The position numbers and the translations under genes are program-made. A model generated the notes under the pieces. The model was given only the letters and a program-made list of their open reading frames with translations. It did not search any database and was not told where the DNA came from. From Chrysogorgia sp. JL179-B06 (lineage: Eukaryota; Cnidaria; Anthozoa; Scleralcyonacea; Chrysogorgiidae): a stretch of 64,000 nucleotides of DNA. The stretch spans positions 2,367,501 through 2,431,500 of the forward strand of contig JAYKKM010000005.1 of assembly GCA_035772405.1 (NCBI GenBank), written 5' to 3'. Of this stretch, positions 8,590-19,824 are shown one piece after another (within the stretch, counting starts at the first letter, position 1; the number at the start of each line of letters is the position of its first letter).

Positions 8590-11394
8590 TACCATCCACG
8601 CAAGCCTGATAAAGTTCGTGTGGTGTTTGACTGCTCGGCGCGATTCAAGGCAGTATCGCTGAACGATTTGTTATTGTCAGGACTTAACTTGACAAGCAAT
8701 TTGGTTGAAATTCTCACCAGATTTCGCCAGGAGTCAGTGGCCCTCATGGCTGATATTGAAGCTATGTTTCACCAGGTCAGAGTTCCACCCGATGATTACG
8801 ATATGTTCTCAGATTCCTTTGTTGTGGCCAAATGGGAATATCAACCAAGAGTTAGAAGAGTATCAAATGACCGTTCACATCTTTGAAGCAGTTTCATCGC
8901 CAAGTAGCTGTTCCAACTATGCACTGCAGAAAATAGCTGAGGATCAGAAGAACAAGTTCGATAACGAAGTAGACGACCTTTTAAAATCGGTTGCAACCAC
9001 GAACAAGGCTATTTATTTGGCAAGTGAAGGGATCTCACTGCAGCAACTGCAACAGGAGGTTTTCATTTGACAAAATGGACCAGTAACTGTCGTGCCGTAG
9101 AATCCATTCCAGGAAGTGAGACATCGAAAAATATAAGAGATTTGGACCTTGCGAAAGACGACTTACCGGTTGAAAGAGCGCTTGGTATGGAATGGTGTGT
9201 CCAGACAGACATGTTCCAGTTCAATTCAATCGTCAAAGATCGTCCACTTACGAGAAGAGGAATTGTCGCCGTTGTTAGTTCGGTTTACGATCCTTTAGGG
9301 CTTATTGCTCCGTTTATTCTTCATGCAAAGATCTTATTGCAAGAACTATGTCGTTTAAAATATGGTTGGAATGATTTAATTCCAGAAATGTATCTGGTCA
9401 GAGCTTCGAAGTTTGCCTGATGTTACAGTCGAACGCTGTCTCAAACCAAAAGATCTTGGAGAAATACGATCTACACAGATCCATTACTTCTCTGACGCAA
9501 GTGAATCCGGATATGGGGTAACCGTATGACTGAACAAGATGTTACATCGACAAATCGAAATTTAAGTGGACGAAGTTGTTTATTGGACCGACAGTACGTC
9601 TGTGCTACGGTACATTAACAACAAGACAACAAGATTCCACACATTTGTAGCCAATCGCGTTGTTGTAATTTGAGACGGATCAGCTCCAATTCAGTGGAGA
9701 TACATGCCCACCGAATGGAATCCGGCCGATGATGCTTCCAGAAGAAAATGGATACATTATTTTGAGAAGAAAGACAAGTGGCTAAATGGACCAGGATTCC
9801 TTTGGAAGCCTATAGGAGAGTGGCCGACAGAATTATCGAACTGTCAAACTATCCCGAATGAGGACCTAGAAGTGAAGTCAGAGACCGCCATGAATGCTGT
9901 GCTTCTCGATGAGTCAATTGTTACACTCTGCAACAAGTTTATAATGCACTTTTTAAGTTAGCATAAACTCAAGAAATGCACCGCGTGGATCCTAAAGCTT
10001 AAGGAGATACTTTGGCAACGGTACACACTTCGTATGGAATCACGTAAAGAAACGAAGACGCGAGAAAGTACCAAAGTCGTCAACAGCCCACAACAGACAG
10101 TGGTAGACCAAAGAGAAAACGATGGAAATACCAACCCAACGTTTCTAACGCTGAAAGATCTGAAAGTATCAGAAGGAGCCCTTTTGCGTTTCACACAACG
10201 TCAGTTCTTTCCGAACGAAATTCTTCGCCTAGAAAGTCGTTAAGAAAGAAATAACGGATATCTGGGAAAGGAAAACGAATTGCAACAACGCCAACAACGC
10301 CCTTTGTATAAATTGGATCCACGCTTGGAAAATGGTTTATTGAAGATTGGAGGGCGTCTAACATCCTATTATCTTACCTAAGAATTCACACATATCCAAG
10401 CTTATGATATATGAAGAACATGGAACAAACCACGTCCTATCCAGTCTACGGCAAAGATACATGTATTGGATAATAAAGGGAAATTCGGCCGTTAGAGAAT
10501 TTCTTGGCAAATGTTTCAAGTGTAAACGACATCGTGCTAAAGTAGGGGAGCAAAAGATGGCAGAGTTACCAATAGATCGATTAACTCCGGACGAGCCACC
10601 GTTCACGCGTGTTGGTGTAGATCTTTTTGGACCCATTGAATTAAGTTAAACGAGGCAGAAGTTTAGTTAAACGCTACGATGTGGTGTTTATTGCTTGGCT
10701 ATCCGTGCAATACACATTGAGGTTGCCTTCTCTTTGGACGCGAAAACACGCGTTTATTAATGCATTCATTGCGCCGATTTGACAATGGTACTAATTTGGT
10801 CGGAGCAGAACGAGAGCTTAAGAGTTACATTCAAGCTTACAGAAAACCATTGACTGGAACTTTAATCCTCCAGCAGCCATTCATTATGGTGGAGTATGGC
10901 AACGTCAAATTCGGACCATACGCAAGATATTATGTAACCTATTAAAGGAACAACCGTTAAATGACGAAGCCCTGCAAACCATCTTTTACGAGGTTGAGGC
11001 GATCATTAATGGCAGACCTGTGACCAAAGTATCAAGTGATCCAAAGGATTTAGAAGCATTGACTCCAAACCATTTATTACTTTTCAAGAACAATACAATA
11101 TTACCACATGGACTATTCAGTAAAGAAGATATTTATGCCAGACGTCGCTGGCATCAGATTCAGTATTTGACGGATATTTTCTGGTACCGCAGGATTCGCG
11201 AGTATCTTCCCATTCTTCAAGAGCGCCAGAAATGGTTACATCCCAAAATAAATTTCCAAGTTGGAGACGACGTTTTAATTGTGGACAAGAACTCCCCTCG
11301 AAACTCTTGGAAAATGTGTAGAATTGTGGATGTATTTCCTGATAAAGCTGGATTTGTTCGAAGTGTTAAAGTGAAGACAATGATCGACCAGTAG
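8590..11394 (+). pseudogene. BEL/Pao pol relic (RT, RNase H, integrase)
   Basis: Successive plus-strand patches in shifting frames follow BEL/Pao pol order. About 8605-8810 is RT ([23 protein letters not shown]). About 8905-9060 is RT (SCSNYALQKIAEDQ) but the segment that should hold the YVDD active site is deleted. About 9067-9420 is the RT-to-RNase H linker (SVYDPLGLIAPF). RNase H traces lie at 9480-9530 (YFSDASESGYG) and 9704-9800 (PTEWNPADDASR). Integrase follows: zinc-binding region near 10500 (CFKCKRH), [11 protein letters not shown] near 10612, DNGTNLVG near 10785, and a C-terminal domain at 11020-11394. Stops and frameshifts make it inactive. Confidence 0.85.
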
Positions 11395-11617
11395 CAAAGC
11401 TTTGCCTATTATTAGAAGCTGACATTGAAATTTGAATTCTAATATAATTTAGAACCGGGACATTTAGAATTTAATTTTGACATTTTAAGTGAAGAACAAA
11501 TATCTAAAAATATTAATAATAAGTATTTATTATGATTTTAAATAGGATTTTTGTATCTCTATTTATTTGGCTAGCCACAAGTTATGAATTAATTGTTTTT
11601 ACAATTAGGGGCCGGTA

Positions 11618-11806
11618 TGTAGTGGCCAAATTAGCATAAAATTAATTTTGTGAATATACTAGCATGCATAATAATTATAAAAGCAATGTAAATGTGATTT
11701 ATTAAAAAGAGAGCTTCACGGGAGGTGGGACGACACACAGTCTTCAACCGTATGTGCAGCGTTGAAACTAATCCATAAAGTCGCCAAGCATTATATCGTC
11801 GTAATA
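11618..11806 (+). repeat. BEL/Pao 3' LTR (intact; empty site for the Ngaro insertion)
   Basis: A 189-bp LTR starting TGTAGTGGCC and ending GTCGTAATA, followed by the ATTCT target repeat. Across the position where the 5' LTR is interrupted it reads GCATAATAATTATAAAAGC without a break. Confidence 0.9.
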
Positions 11807-11889
11807 ATTCTATTAACATATGTATTAGCAGCTAGGGTGGTATATATCCCACATCCGTCTGTATATATATACATCTATATGTATATACT

Positions 11890-11918
11890 CTGAAGAAGGG
11901 GCTGTGCCCCGAAACGTC
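11890..11918 (+). ncRNA. PLE terminal stem-loop, hammerhead-like
   Basis: CTGAAGA is followed by A, a perfect GGGGC-TGT-GCCCC hairpin, then GAAAC. This resembles a hammerhead core but has an extra A before stem II and I find no pairing stem I. The same motif recurs at 16893-16920, about 33070-33095 and about 33300-33325. Best read as a degenerate end of a Penelope-like family; (AT)n follows at about 11960. Confidence 0.5.
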
Positions 11919-12210
11919 ATTAAATAAAGATTTTTAAACTTGATTCTCTTGTGTTTCCTATATATATATATATATATATATAGGTAATATTTGGCATGTT
12001 CAGCATCGCCATCGGTAGACATTTCGGTTGGGTTTTAAACTATCCTCGTCGCAACTTTTGTATCTTGCTTATACCTTGTATCTTGCTAATACGGTGTTCA
12101 CACACTTATATACAACTCAGACTAGACTATTTATAAATGTACTTCTTTCTTAGTATCCTCATCACGTGATCTGTCAATCAACTAATTTACCAATTAGGAT
12201 TAAGATACAA

Positions 12211-12527
12211 CACGTCGCTGGCGTCAGATTCAGTATTTGACGGATATTTTCTGGTACCGCAGGATTTGCGAGTATCTTCTCGTTCTTCAAGAGCGCCAGA
12301 AATGGTTACATCCCAAAAGAAATTTCCAAGTTGGAGACGTTTTTTAAATATCTGTGGACAAGAACTCCCCTCGAAACTCTTGGAAAATGTGTAGAATTGT
12401 GGATGTATATCCTGATAAAGCTGGATTTGTTCGAAGTGTTAAAGTGAAGACAATGACAGCCATACTAGACCGACCAGTAGCAAAGCTTTGCCTATTATTA
12501 GAAGCTGACATTGAAATTTGAATTGTA
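12211..12527 (+). repeat. Partial second copy of the BEL 3' internal region
   Basis: Nearly repeats 11143-11450: the integrase C-terminal coding region and the sequence after it, with small indels. It lacks the LTR, so it is a broken duplicate or a fragment of another copy rather than an independent element. Confidence 0.8.
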
Positions 12528-12528
12528 A

Positions 12529-12880
12529 GGCCTTGAAGTTGCATTTTTCGCAACTGGATGTATTCCAACACTCGAAATTTTCCTTCACCATAAATCCTTT
12601 CAACATGTAGTTTGATCGAGTGAAATGCCAAATATTACCTATAATATACCCAGAATCTTATCCCGGCATTACCACCACCATATATACAGAACTCGTGACT
12701 AGGCTCTCGGCAACGGCTTCCGTAGCTCAGTGGTCAGAGCACTACACTAGCATCGCAGGGTCGCGGGTTCAATTCCAGCCGGAAGGCCTTGAAGTTGCAT
12801 TTTTCGCAACTGGTCCCGGTTTGGTCTTAAAATGTATGTATTCCAACACTCGAAATTTTCCTTCACCATAAATCCTTACT
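12529..12880 (+). mobile_element. tRNA-derived SINE (family 1), with an adjoining partial copy
   Basis: The full copy (about 12655-12880) has a tRNA-like head with A box TAGCTCAGTGG (12723-12733) and B box GGGTTCAATTCC (12765-12776), then a conserved tail (GGCCTTGAAGTTGCATTTTT, later AACACTCGAAATTTTCC). Just upstream (12529-12650) is a partial copy of the tail only. Other copies lie near 32.7, 53.98 and 56.2 kb. It is not a functional tRNA gene because the long unrelated tail is shared among copies. Confidence 0.85.
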
Positions 12881-12895
12881 ATATATATATATATA

Positions 12896-13190
12896 GTATA
12901 GTTTATTAACTTTTAATGCTGAGTCGCTACTCGGAGTTTCACGCTTACGCGATCTTCAGGCAACTAACAGATTACAAGGTCTACTGTTATTATATTACAT
13001 TGGTTGATTACGTCATTAGTTTAGTTGGTGTTTCGTTACATGTCTGCACTTCGCAAAGAATTCAGTTCGTTTATTTAGAAAGTGTTTATTTCTTGCTTTC
13101 ATCAACAAGAGCTTTTCTTCTAAGCACAAATTGCATCGTTTTTGGCCGACTTTGTACGCCGCAACATGCTTGACAATGGACCACTTGTCA
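12896..13190 (-). pseudogene. Penelope-like element 3' end (GIY-YIG C-terminus), minus copy
   Basis: Minus-strand frame with KRCNLCLEEKLLLMKARN and FFAKCRHVTKHQLN, matching the conserved C-terminus of GIY-YIG-bearing PLE proteins (compare 47943-48263). It ends with the hammerhead at 12923-12964 and then a short (AT)n at about 12881-12896. An inverted copy of the same end lies at 13190-13998, making a palindromic pair. Confidence 0.75.
12923..12964 (-). ncRNA. Hammerhead ribozyme motif (PLE type)
   Basis: On the minus strand: stem I GTTGC, box CTGAAGA, stem II CGC/GCG with a GTAA loop, GAAA, a short stem III, cleavage triplet GTA and stem I closing strand GCGAC (five pairs, one G-U). Box 1 has A at the free position 7. 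The 10.1/11.1 pair is again U/U as in the copy at 974-1016. Confidence 0.72.
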
Positions 13191-13245
13191 ATTGACCACT
13201 CTTGTTGATGAAAGCAAGAAATAAACACTTTCTAAATAAACATTA

Positions 13246-13827
13246 TAAATAAATTATTTTAGGTCGTGAAGTAGATTACAAGAACAGGCTTGAACAACTT
13301 CAGCTTCTTCCTCTGTACATGCGTAGGGAAATCACAGATCTTGTCTTCCTTTTTAAAATGATTCATGGCTTAGTAGACATGCCACGTGGTTTAATTTCTT
13401 GGAGAAGTACGGGTCGTTGTCTGCGTAATATTGATGACTTGACTCTTATAGTACCTTATGCCCGTACAGATGTCTTTAAGTGTTCTTATTTCGTTCGTGT
13501 CACTAGGCTCTGGAACTCTCTCCCATACTCTATACGTGGCATTAACACCTTGTCGTTTTTTAAGAGGCTACTTTCTCAGCATTATTTCAAACTTTTTCCT
13601 GTTGCTTTTAATCCATAGTTTTTGCTGTTTTCGTATAATTTCGTTATGTCTTACTCTTTGATTTCATATTAATGTTATATGTTATTTGTATTTGTAAAGG
13701 GTGACCAATCCTGAGGGAATCTTGAATTCTGTTTTTGGTTAACCCTAATACATTCAATTTTTAGTTATAATACTGTAATTGATATGTATTATAAATTCTA
13801 ATAAATAAATAAATAAATAAATAAAAA
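13246..13827 (+). pseudogene. LINE 3' end with (TAAA)n-type tail
   Basis: The frame 13319-13618 reads RREITDLVFLFKMIHGLVD, then RLWNSLPYSIRGI and SFFKRLLSQHYF, the familiar C-terminus of jockey/CR1-type LINE ORF2. The 3' UTR carries GTGACCAATCCTGAGGG and ends in ATAAATAAATAAATAAATAA. The copy is severely 5'-truncated and entered the plus-strand PLE end. Confidence 0.82.
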
Positions 13828-13933
13828 ACGAACTGAATTCTTTGCGAAGTGCAGACATGTAACGAAACACCAACTAAACTAATGACGTAATCAACCAATG
13901 TAATATAATAACAGTAGACCTTGTAATCTGTTA

Positions 13934-13984
13934 GTTGCCTGAAGATCGCGTAAGCGTGAAACTCCGACTAAAGCGACTCAGCAT
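13934..13984 (+). ncRNA. Degenerate hammerhead motif
   Basis: Mirror copy of the motif at 12923-12964. CTGAAGA, stem II and GAAAC are kept, but the cleavage triplet region reads GACTAAAGCGAC instead of GAGTAGCGAC. This breaks the C-G pair of stem III and shifts stem I, so it should be inactive. Confidence 0.6.
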
Positions 13985-13996
13985 TAAAAGTTAATA

Positions 13997-13998
<2 letters not shown>

Positions 13999-14053
<55 letters not shown>
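13999..14053. repeat. (AT)n microsatellite
   Basis: About 55 bp of uninterrupted AT dinucleotides at the PLE end. Confidence 0.95.
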
Positions 14054-14054
<1 letters not shown>

Positions 14055-14157
14055 TAAAACAGATTTGTAACATGAAAGTTACAAAGCTGGCGGATGGTTC
14101 AGCAGTTGCTCGATACCACTAGAGGTAGAGCGTTTATAAAAGAGTTAGAATGTTTTC

Positions 14158-14200
14158 GTCACTACTCTGAGTTTCACGCGTAATGCGATCTTCAGGAAAC
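14158..14200 (-). ncRNA. Hammerhead ribozyme motif (PLE type)
   Basis: Minus strand: GTTTC, CTGAAGA, stem II CGC/GCG with ATTAC loop, GAAAC, cleavage triplet GTA, closing strand GTGAC. Stem I has one U-U mismatch. It points away from the plus-strand PLE coding relic that starts about 25 bp later, so it belongs to an inverted end. Confidence 0.6.
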
Positions 14201-14224
14201 TGACAGTTCGGCTTCAACTTGTCG

Positions 14225-15360
14225 TTAATATACTCGGCGGGTTAAAAATAGTTCTGATGACGTTGTCCTCGCTCTTCTCAACACGTGTTCAGGCAGATTA
14301 GCAGACAAGGCAAGGAAAGATCTCACCAGCATCTTGAAAGATTTTGGGCTAAAAATTACTGCACAAACTAACTTAAAAACCGTAAACTTTCTTGACGTGA
14401 CATTCGACCTGACAAACGGCACATTCAAACCATACCGCAAACCGAACAACGAGCCACTATACATTCACCACCAATCCAACCACCCACCTTCTATCCTAAA
14501 ACAACTTCCAAACTCAATAGCTGACAGAATTTCTAAACTATCTTCTGATCAGGAAACCTTTAATACAGCTGCACCAACCTACGAAAACGCCCTCAAACAC
14601 AGCAACTTCGACGTGACGCTTACTTATAAAAACAACGATCACGCCGAAACAAACGAAAACAACACAACGACAACTAACCGCAGACGAAACAGGAACAGAA
14701 ATATCACTTGGTACAACCCCCCTTACAGCAAGAACGTAAAGACGAACATAGGACGAAACTTTCTTAATCTTCTTGACAAACATTTCCCTCAATCAAACAA
14801 ATAACATAGCCTATTCAACCGAAATACAGTGAAAGTCAGCTATAGCTAGTGTATGGAAAACATCCAGAGCATAATCCAGAGACATAATAACCTCATCTTA
14901 AAGAACAGAAACAACCCGCGCACGAATACAGAGAAATGCAACTGCCGACAACGTAACAGCCATCAATGCCCAATCCCAGGAAACTGTTTAGCGAAAAGCA
15001 TAATTTATCAAGCCGAAGTATAAACAACGCATGACGACGGAGAAATGATGAAATATATCGGTATGACAGCCAATGATTTCAAACAGCGTTATCGCGCAAC
15101 CATCTAAAATCATTCCGCAACGAAAAGCACGCAAATGAAACGGAGCTGTCAAAACACATCTGGAACTTAAAAAAAAAAACGCGATTTTAATATTCAATGG
15201 TCAATTGTTAGACGCGCCGCGGCTTATCGAAATGGATCGCGAAGATGCAACCTTTGCCTGGAGGAAAAACTAATGATCATGAAGGCCGACAAGAAAACTC
15301 TTTTAAATAAAAGATCGGAAATTGAAAATAAAAAATAAAAGTGTTGTCACACAATCAATC
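14225..15360 (+). pseudogene. Penelope-like element coding relic (RT end plus GIY-YIG)
   Basis: About 14334-14804 reads DFGLKITAQTNLKTVNFLDV, then NGTFKPYRKPNN, HHQSNHPPSILKQLP and WYNPPYSKNVKTNIGR, the RT thumb and linker of PLEs. After a stop at about 14802, degraded frames to about 15340 keep the GIY-YIG region (KYIGMTANDFKQRY) and the RRCNLCLEEKLMIMKA C-terminal block. Stops and frameshifts abolish function. It is related to but distinct from the PLE at 47.7-50.4 kb. Confidence 0.8.
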
Positions 15361-16498
15361 ACCGATTAACGAACGTCAGCAAACGATCAACACACAACTA
15401 GCGCGGGCCTAAAACAACAAACAATCTTGATTCCGCTCGAAGGGTGCGCGAAGCTGAGTCGTTGGCGTGGAATACCAGCTTTGTCTTTGAAATTTTGAGA
15501 CTACCTCTTGAACTTTATCAATGACGCTTGTACGTCAGAAATTGTGGTCTTTAACATCAAAACTAACAAAACATAACATTGTAATCCTCGCAACAAAAGA
15601 AAAAGGCGAGCCCAATCGATCATTTGCTCTTGTGACAACCAACACTTAATACAAAATTTGAAACGTCAAAAGAAAATCGAATGTAGAAAAAACACGAAAC
15701 AACTCCCCCACTCATCCATTCCCCTACTTGAGGTACTAAATTAGTAGACTAGTGAGCGAGACTATGAATGTGGGATTACTACACATGCGCAGTAAAGTGA
15801 TCCCAAAACATTTTTTTGCCGGGCGGGGAGCGGAGATAAGGCCCTGGGAACGAGGTTGGTTTTTACAGAGGCAATTACTACATCACGTGGCAAAAATTAC
15901 CAAATTTGGCAAAAAATTACTACATTATAACCCCCCCCCCCCCCCCTAAATGGTGAAAAAACGTCATAATGTGAACATTTTCTACAAAATAAAAAATGCC
16001 AAAATTTACAGATTAAGTAATTAACATTAACAGAAATAGGAAATTAAAAAACAAAATAACAAATGTATGTACATAACAAGACATCGTAGAGTCTTTGAAA
16101 TAATATAATCATTGCTCTAATCGGTATAGTTGTTTGCATCCTCATGCGGCTCATCGCCATACATTGCCTCAACGTTAGCATAAATGTTGTACTTCTCAGT
16201 GACAATAAATTAGGAATCATACGAAAATTTCAAAAAATTACCAATATTTTACCAAAATTACCAAAGTAATTACTACAAATTTTTAATTACCAAAATTTTC
16301 CAAAAATGTTGAAAAATTACCAAAAGTAATTTAAATTACTACGTCTGGTCACACTGACTTTCGTCTATTGTTTATCTATTTATATCGTGTAACCGGACAC
16401 GCCTTCTGTCAATGTCAACAATATAAAATGTACATAGTTAAAAATATCAAATGTCACATATCCCCCTTTTTCTCTTTAAACAAAATAGTATATTTTGT
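15361..16498. other. AT-rich region with a C16 run, no gene seen
   Basis: A homopolymer of 16 C's lies at 15931-15946. Around it and at 16220-16345 the word AATTACCAAA recurs in degenerate form, giving low-complexity sequence that may be the decayed ends of a DNA transposon. No coding frame is supported. Confidence 0.5.
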
Positions 16499-16852
16499 TC
16501 ACGATAACAGTCTAGACATTATGTCAGCGTTGTCGTTCTCTTTTCCTCTTCGATATGTGATCTTGAACTTGTATGACTGTAAAGCAAGAATCCAACGTGT
16601 CAACCGTCCATTCTTATCTTCCATCTGGTTTAACCACTGTAATGGATGGTAATCGGTCTGGATAGAAAAACTTCGACCATACAGGTGTACTCGTAACGTT
16701 TGCACGGCCCACACAATCGCAAGACACTCTTTTTCAATCGTTGCGTATCTTGTCTCTCTTGGACGTAATTTACGACTTATGTATGCCACTGGGTGTTCTC
16801 CGTCTGATCCTTCTTGGCTCAACACTGCTCCTATACCTCGTTAGGATGCATC
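16499..16852 (-). pseudogene. Ty3/gypsy RNase H fragment
   Basis: 108 residues reading HPVAYISRKL, ATIEKECLAIVWA and FSIQTDYHPLQWLNQ, then ITYRRGKENDNAD. These are the RNase H core and its end in Ty3/gypsy pol. RT and integrase are absent on both sides. The fragment starts at a GATGCATCGG junction beside repeated (AT)n-flanked sequence. Confidence 0.85.
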
Positions 16853-17504
16853 GGTTTGGATCTATCGGTTTTGGATCTATATGTATATACTCGATCTGAA
16901 GAAGGGGCTGTGCCCCGAAATATATGTATATAATATATATATATATATCGATTCATAGCGCGCCAATCGCGATCGCAAACCACCCAGAACTGGATTAAAT
17001 CGCGATCGCAATCCCGATAATTAGTGGCTCCGTGCATGTAAACGGGTTAGACCGGCTAGACTGGATTTAACTGTTTAAATGACGTAATTATATTGCAGAG
17101 AATATATAATTACTTCCCCGAATCATCTGGTTCAGTTGGAAGAATTGATCAAGAATAGCACATCAACCTTGTTATACGTAGAAACTCGTCGCATCTTTTG
17201 TTGGTATATACAATACAGGTAACGATTCTTCTTTTTTCTATGCAGTTAAAATTAGTCCCTCAAAGTGGCTGTTTTATACATAAACCGATGATAATCACTA
17301 TTTTGCCATGGCAGCAAAATTAATTTAAAATGTAGAATTGGTCAGTTTGGCTGTAGGAACAGGCTAACAGCCCAAATTTAATTCACTTTATCTTTTATGG
17401 GCGAGACGACGAGTTAATTTAGATTGGTACGACCACGTCTTATTATGTACAACTATTCTATACGTTATAAATTTCGTGTCTTCTCTCAGTTAGTATGTGT
17501 TATG

Positions 17505-19470
17505 TGTTAGCAGGTGCACACGGTATAGGATCGATCTGTCGATACATAGTCTGAGACAACTTTTAATAGCGCCTAGGACGTAGAATGCATTCGGTTGTGT
17601 ATAACCTTTACCTCCAACTAAGATAGCCTCCTATATATACGTAGAACCTGTAGAAGGAAACAACTAGGATTGCATGCTTAGACGAGTTTCCGAGGGAGAA
17701 CAGAACAGTTCATTGAAGCAGTATAATATTAGTTGAGAACTTGAGATCTCGCTGAATAGTTATATTCCTGTTAAAAATTTCTTTACGTTTATACTTTATA
17801 TGTGTTACCAGGTGAGGATCGATCTGTCGAGTCATATATACAATAATTTCTATCCCAAAAGATTGAGACATCACCAGAAGACGTTAGATGTTTTAATAGC
17901 GCCTAGTACGCAGAATGCATTCGGTTGTGTATAACCTTTACCTAGTACAATAAGATAGCTTCCAACGCGCAGCCATGTTCAATGCGTAGGACCTGTAGTA
18001 GGACCTGTAGAAGGCAACAACTAGGATTGCTCAGAAGAGTTTCCGAGGGAGAACTGAGAACAGAACATTGCAGTTCACTAAAGCAGTAATATTAGTTGAG
18101 ATCTCACTGAATAGTTATATTCCTGTTAAAAATTTCTTTGCGTTTATACTTTATATGAGAAGGCGATCCGATCACCAAGCGTTACGGCCGCTTGGGATGA
18201 AAAATGTTGAAATGAGTATGCGCAGAAATAATTACTTTTTCAAACTTTCAAGTAAACATCAATCAATCAATGTCAAATTCATCCGGTAGGCGGGATGAAA
18301 ACTATAACACATCACCCAGGCGCTTATTTTGCTGCCGCGTTACGCGCGCGTGGATGCCGACCCCGGTTTGCGAAATGAAAAAGCAAAACAAGCGCCTGGG
18401 TACGAGGCTGCATAATTCAAGAAAGAATTCGTGGCGTTCTGGCAACAGGATCGCGAGAGCCGAACCTCTTTCCTCCGCAGAGCCTTATTTTTATTAGAGG
18501 AAGGCGTGCGGGGAAAATGGGGAAGCGCGCGGGGAGTGGATCGAGAAAAATCGGAGGCGCGCGGTGGACGACGGGAAGACGGAAAACGACGCCTCCGATT
18601 TTTCTCCCGCTACGCTTTTTCTAATAAAATATATAACTAAGCCTCTGCGGAGGAGAGAGAGTGCCGAACTTGACATGAAGTACCGAAAGGACAGATAGCA
18701 ATGTTAAAGCTGGCAAAACTGCAGGAAAAAAATCGTAGGATGGCTGAAGATAAAATCAACTTTTTTAGAGCTTAGAGCTGTTTACCAGTTGGTTTTTACT
18801 GAAGATAAAATGCAATACGTTTGTTGAGCTTCGTTTTCAAGAATTTCTAGCAATGAATGTGGCTGTCGAAAAATAAAGAATAAGATAATAGAAACCCAAA
18901 ACTCAAAACATTATTAAACAACAACAACACTTTTAATTTGTATCTGACTATAAATAATTACAAAATGTTTAATATATAAATAAAATATTCAATCGAATGA
19001 ACCAATCCTCAATAGAATTAAAACACATTGTTCGAATAATATATTATCAGGTATAGAGTCTGCACGCAGGCTTGAAAAGTACCGCTAAATTTTGTCTGAG
19101 CGCACTGCGATTTCGAGTTCTCCAAAACAGTTCCACGAGTGTTTCTATAGCCGTGTTCAATCCTCCATCACGGCTGCGTAGGACCTGTAGAAGGCAACAA
19201 CTTCGATTGCTTAGAATATTTTCCGAGGGAGAACAAACACAACAGTTCATTGAAGTAGTAATATTAGTTGAGATCTTACTGAATAGTTATATTCCTGTTA
19301 AAAATTTCTTTGCGTTTATACTTTATATGTGTTATAAGTGTTACCAGGTGAGGATCGATCTGTCGAGTCATATGCAATAATTTCTATCCCAAAAGTCTGA
19401 GACATCATCCAAAGGCGTTTTAATGGCGCCTAGGACGCAGAATCCATTCGATTGTGTATAACCTTTACAA
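17505..19470. repeat. Imperfect 340-bp tandem units upstream of the ISG12-like gene, copy 1
   Basis: Each unit contains the ordered words GGATCGATCTGTCGA, TAATAGCGCCTAGGACG, CATTCGGTTGTGTATAACC, GGACCTGTAGAAGG, TTTCCGAGGGAGAAC and GTTATATTCCTGTTAAAAAT. Units start near 17515, 17811 and 19340, with a partial one near 19150. An unrelated block (about 18150-19100) separates the second and third. Units open with GTTA(C/G)CAGGTG, which resembles a splice donor, but I cannot show they are exons. Confidence 0.75.
18266..18660. repeat. Two adjoining palindromic MITEs
   Basis: 18315-18402 has arms CCCAGGCGCTTATTTTGCT and AGCAAAACAAGCGCCTGGG, followed by TACGAGGCTG. 18471-18656 begins TTCCTCCGCAGAGCCTTATT and ends AAGCCTCTGCGGAGGAGAGA, with an inner GC-rich palindrome around TCGGAGGCGCGCGG. 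Both lie in the block present only in duplication copy 1. Confidence 0.7.
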
Positions 19471-19824
19471 TTTAATAGTTATATTTCTTTCAGTTATTTT
19501 ATAAAAAAAATAGAAAACCTTTTTATGTTTAACGAGTAAAATATGGCAATAGCTTCTTTATAAATACATAAATTCTCCTTACTGTTCATGATGGCATGTA
19601 ATGATGGCGTATGCTGGTGTATATATGGCGTATATGCTGGTGTATAATGGCGAATCACGTAATTTTCCATGTTTTCTATACAATTTTATAGAATAACCTG
19701 TTTACTATGCGCATTCGTTGTTAGCCATGATCTATTTAACAATGAGACAACGAGCCCGAGTTGTCTATGAGCAGATAGCCAACGAGGACGAAGACCGAGT
19801 TGACTACTGATCTCACTCATAGAC

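Larger units (their letters stand above)
2477..11806 (+). mobile_element. BEL/Pao LTR retrotransposon, decayed, host to a nested Ngaro element
   Basis: The element is bounded by the 5-bp direct repeat ATTCT at 2472-2476 and 11807-11811, the target-duplication length usual for BEL/Pao. Its LTRs begin TGTAGTGGCC and are about 184-189 bp. The 5' LTR is split by the insertion at 2534-8007. Inside lie a LINE scrap on the opposite strand (about 8160-8515) and a degraded pol (about 8590-11394). I find no gag. Order of events: BEL inserted first, the Ngaro element entered its LTR later, and pol decayed by frameshifts and deletions. Confidence 0.85.
13190..13998 (+). mobile_element. Penelope-like element 3' end, plus copy, split by a LINE
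   Basis: 13190-13243 and 13828-13998 together are the reverse complement of the PLE end at about 12896-13130 (TCTAAATAAAC joins ACGAACTGAATTC across the gap). The LINE at about 13246-13827 interrupts it. The copy ends in AAAAGTTAATAAACTATATA and runs into (AT)n, a mirror image of the minus copy. Confidence 0.8.

Noticed and set aside
17505..19470. CRISPR array
   Set aside because: Units are about 340 bp, imperfect, with no short identical repeats and unique spacers; the organism is an animal.
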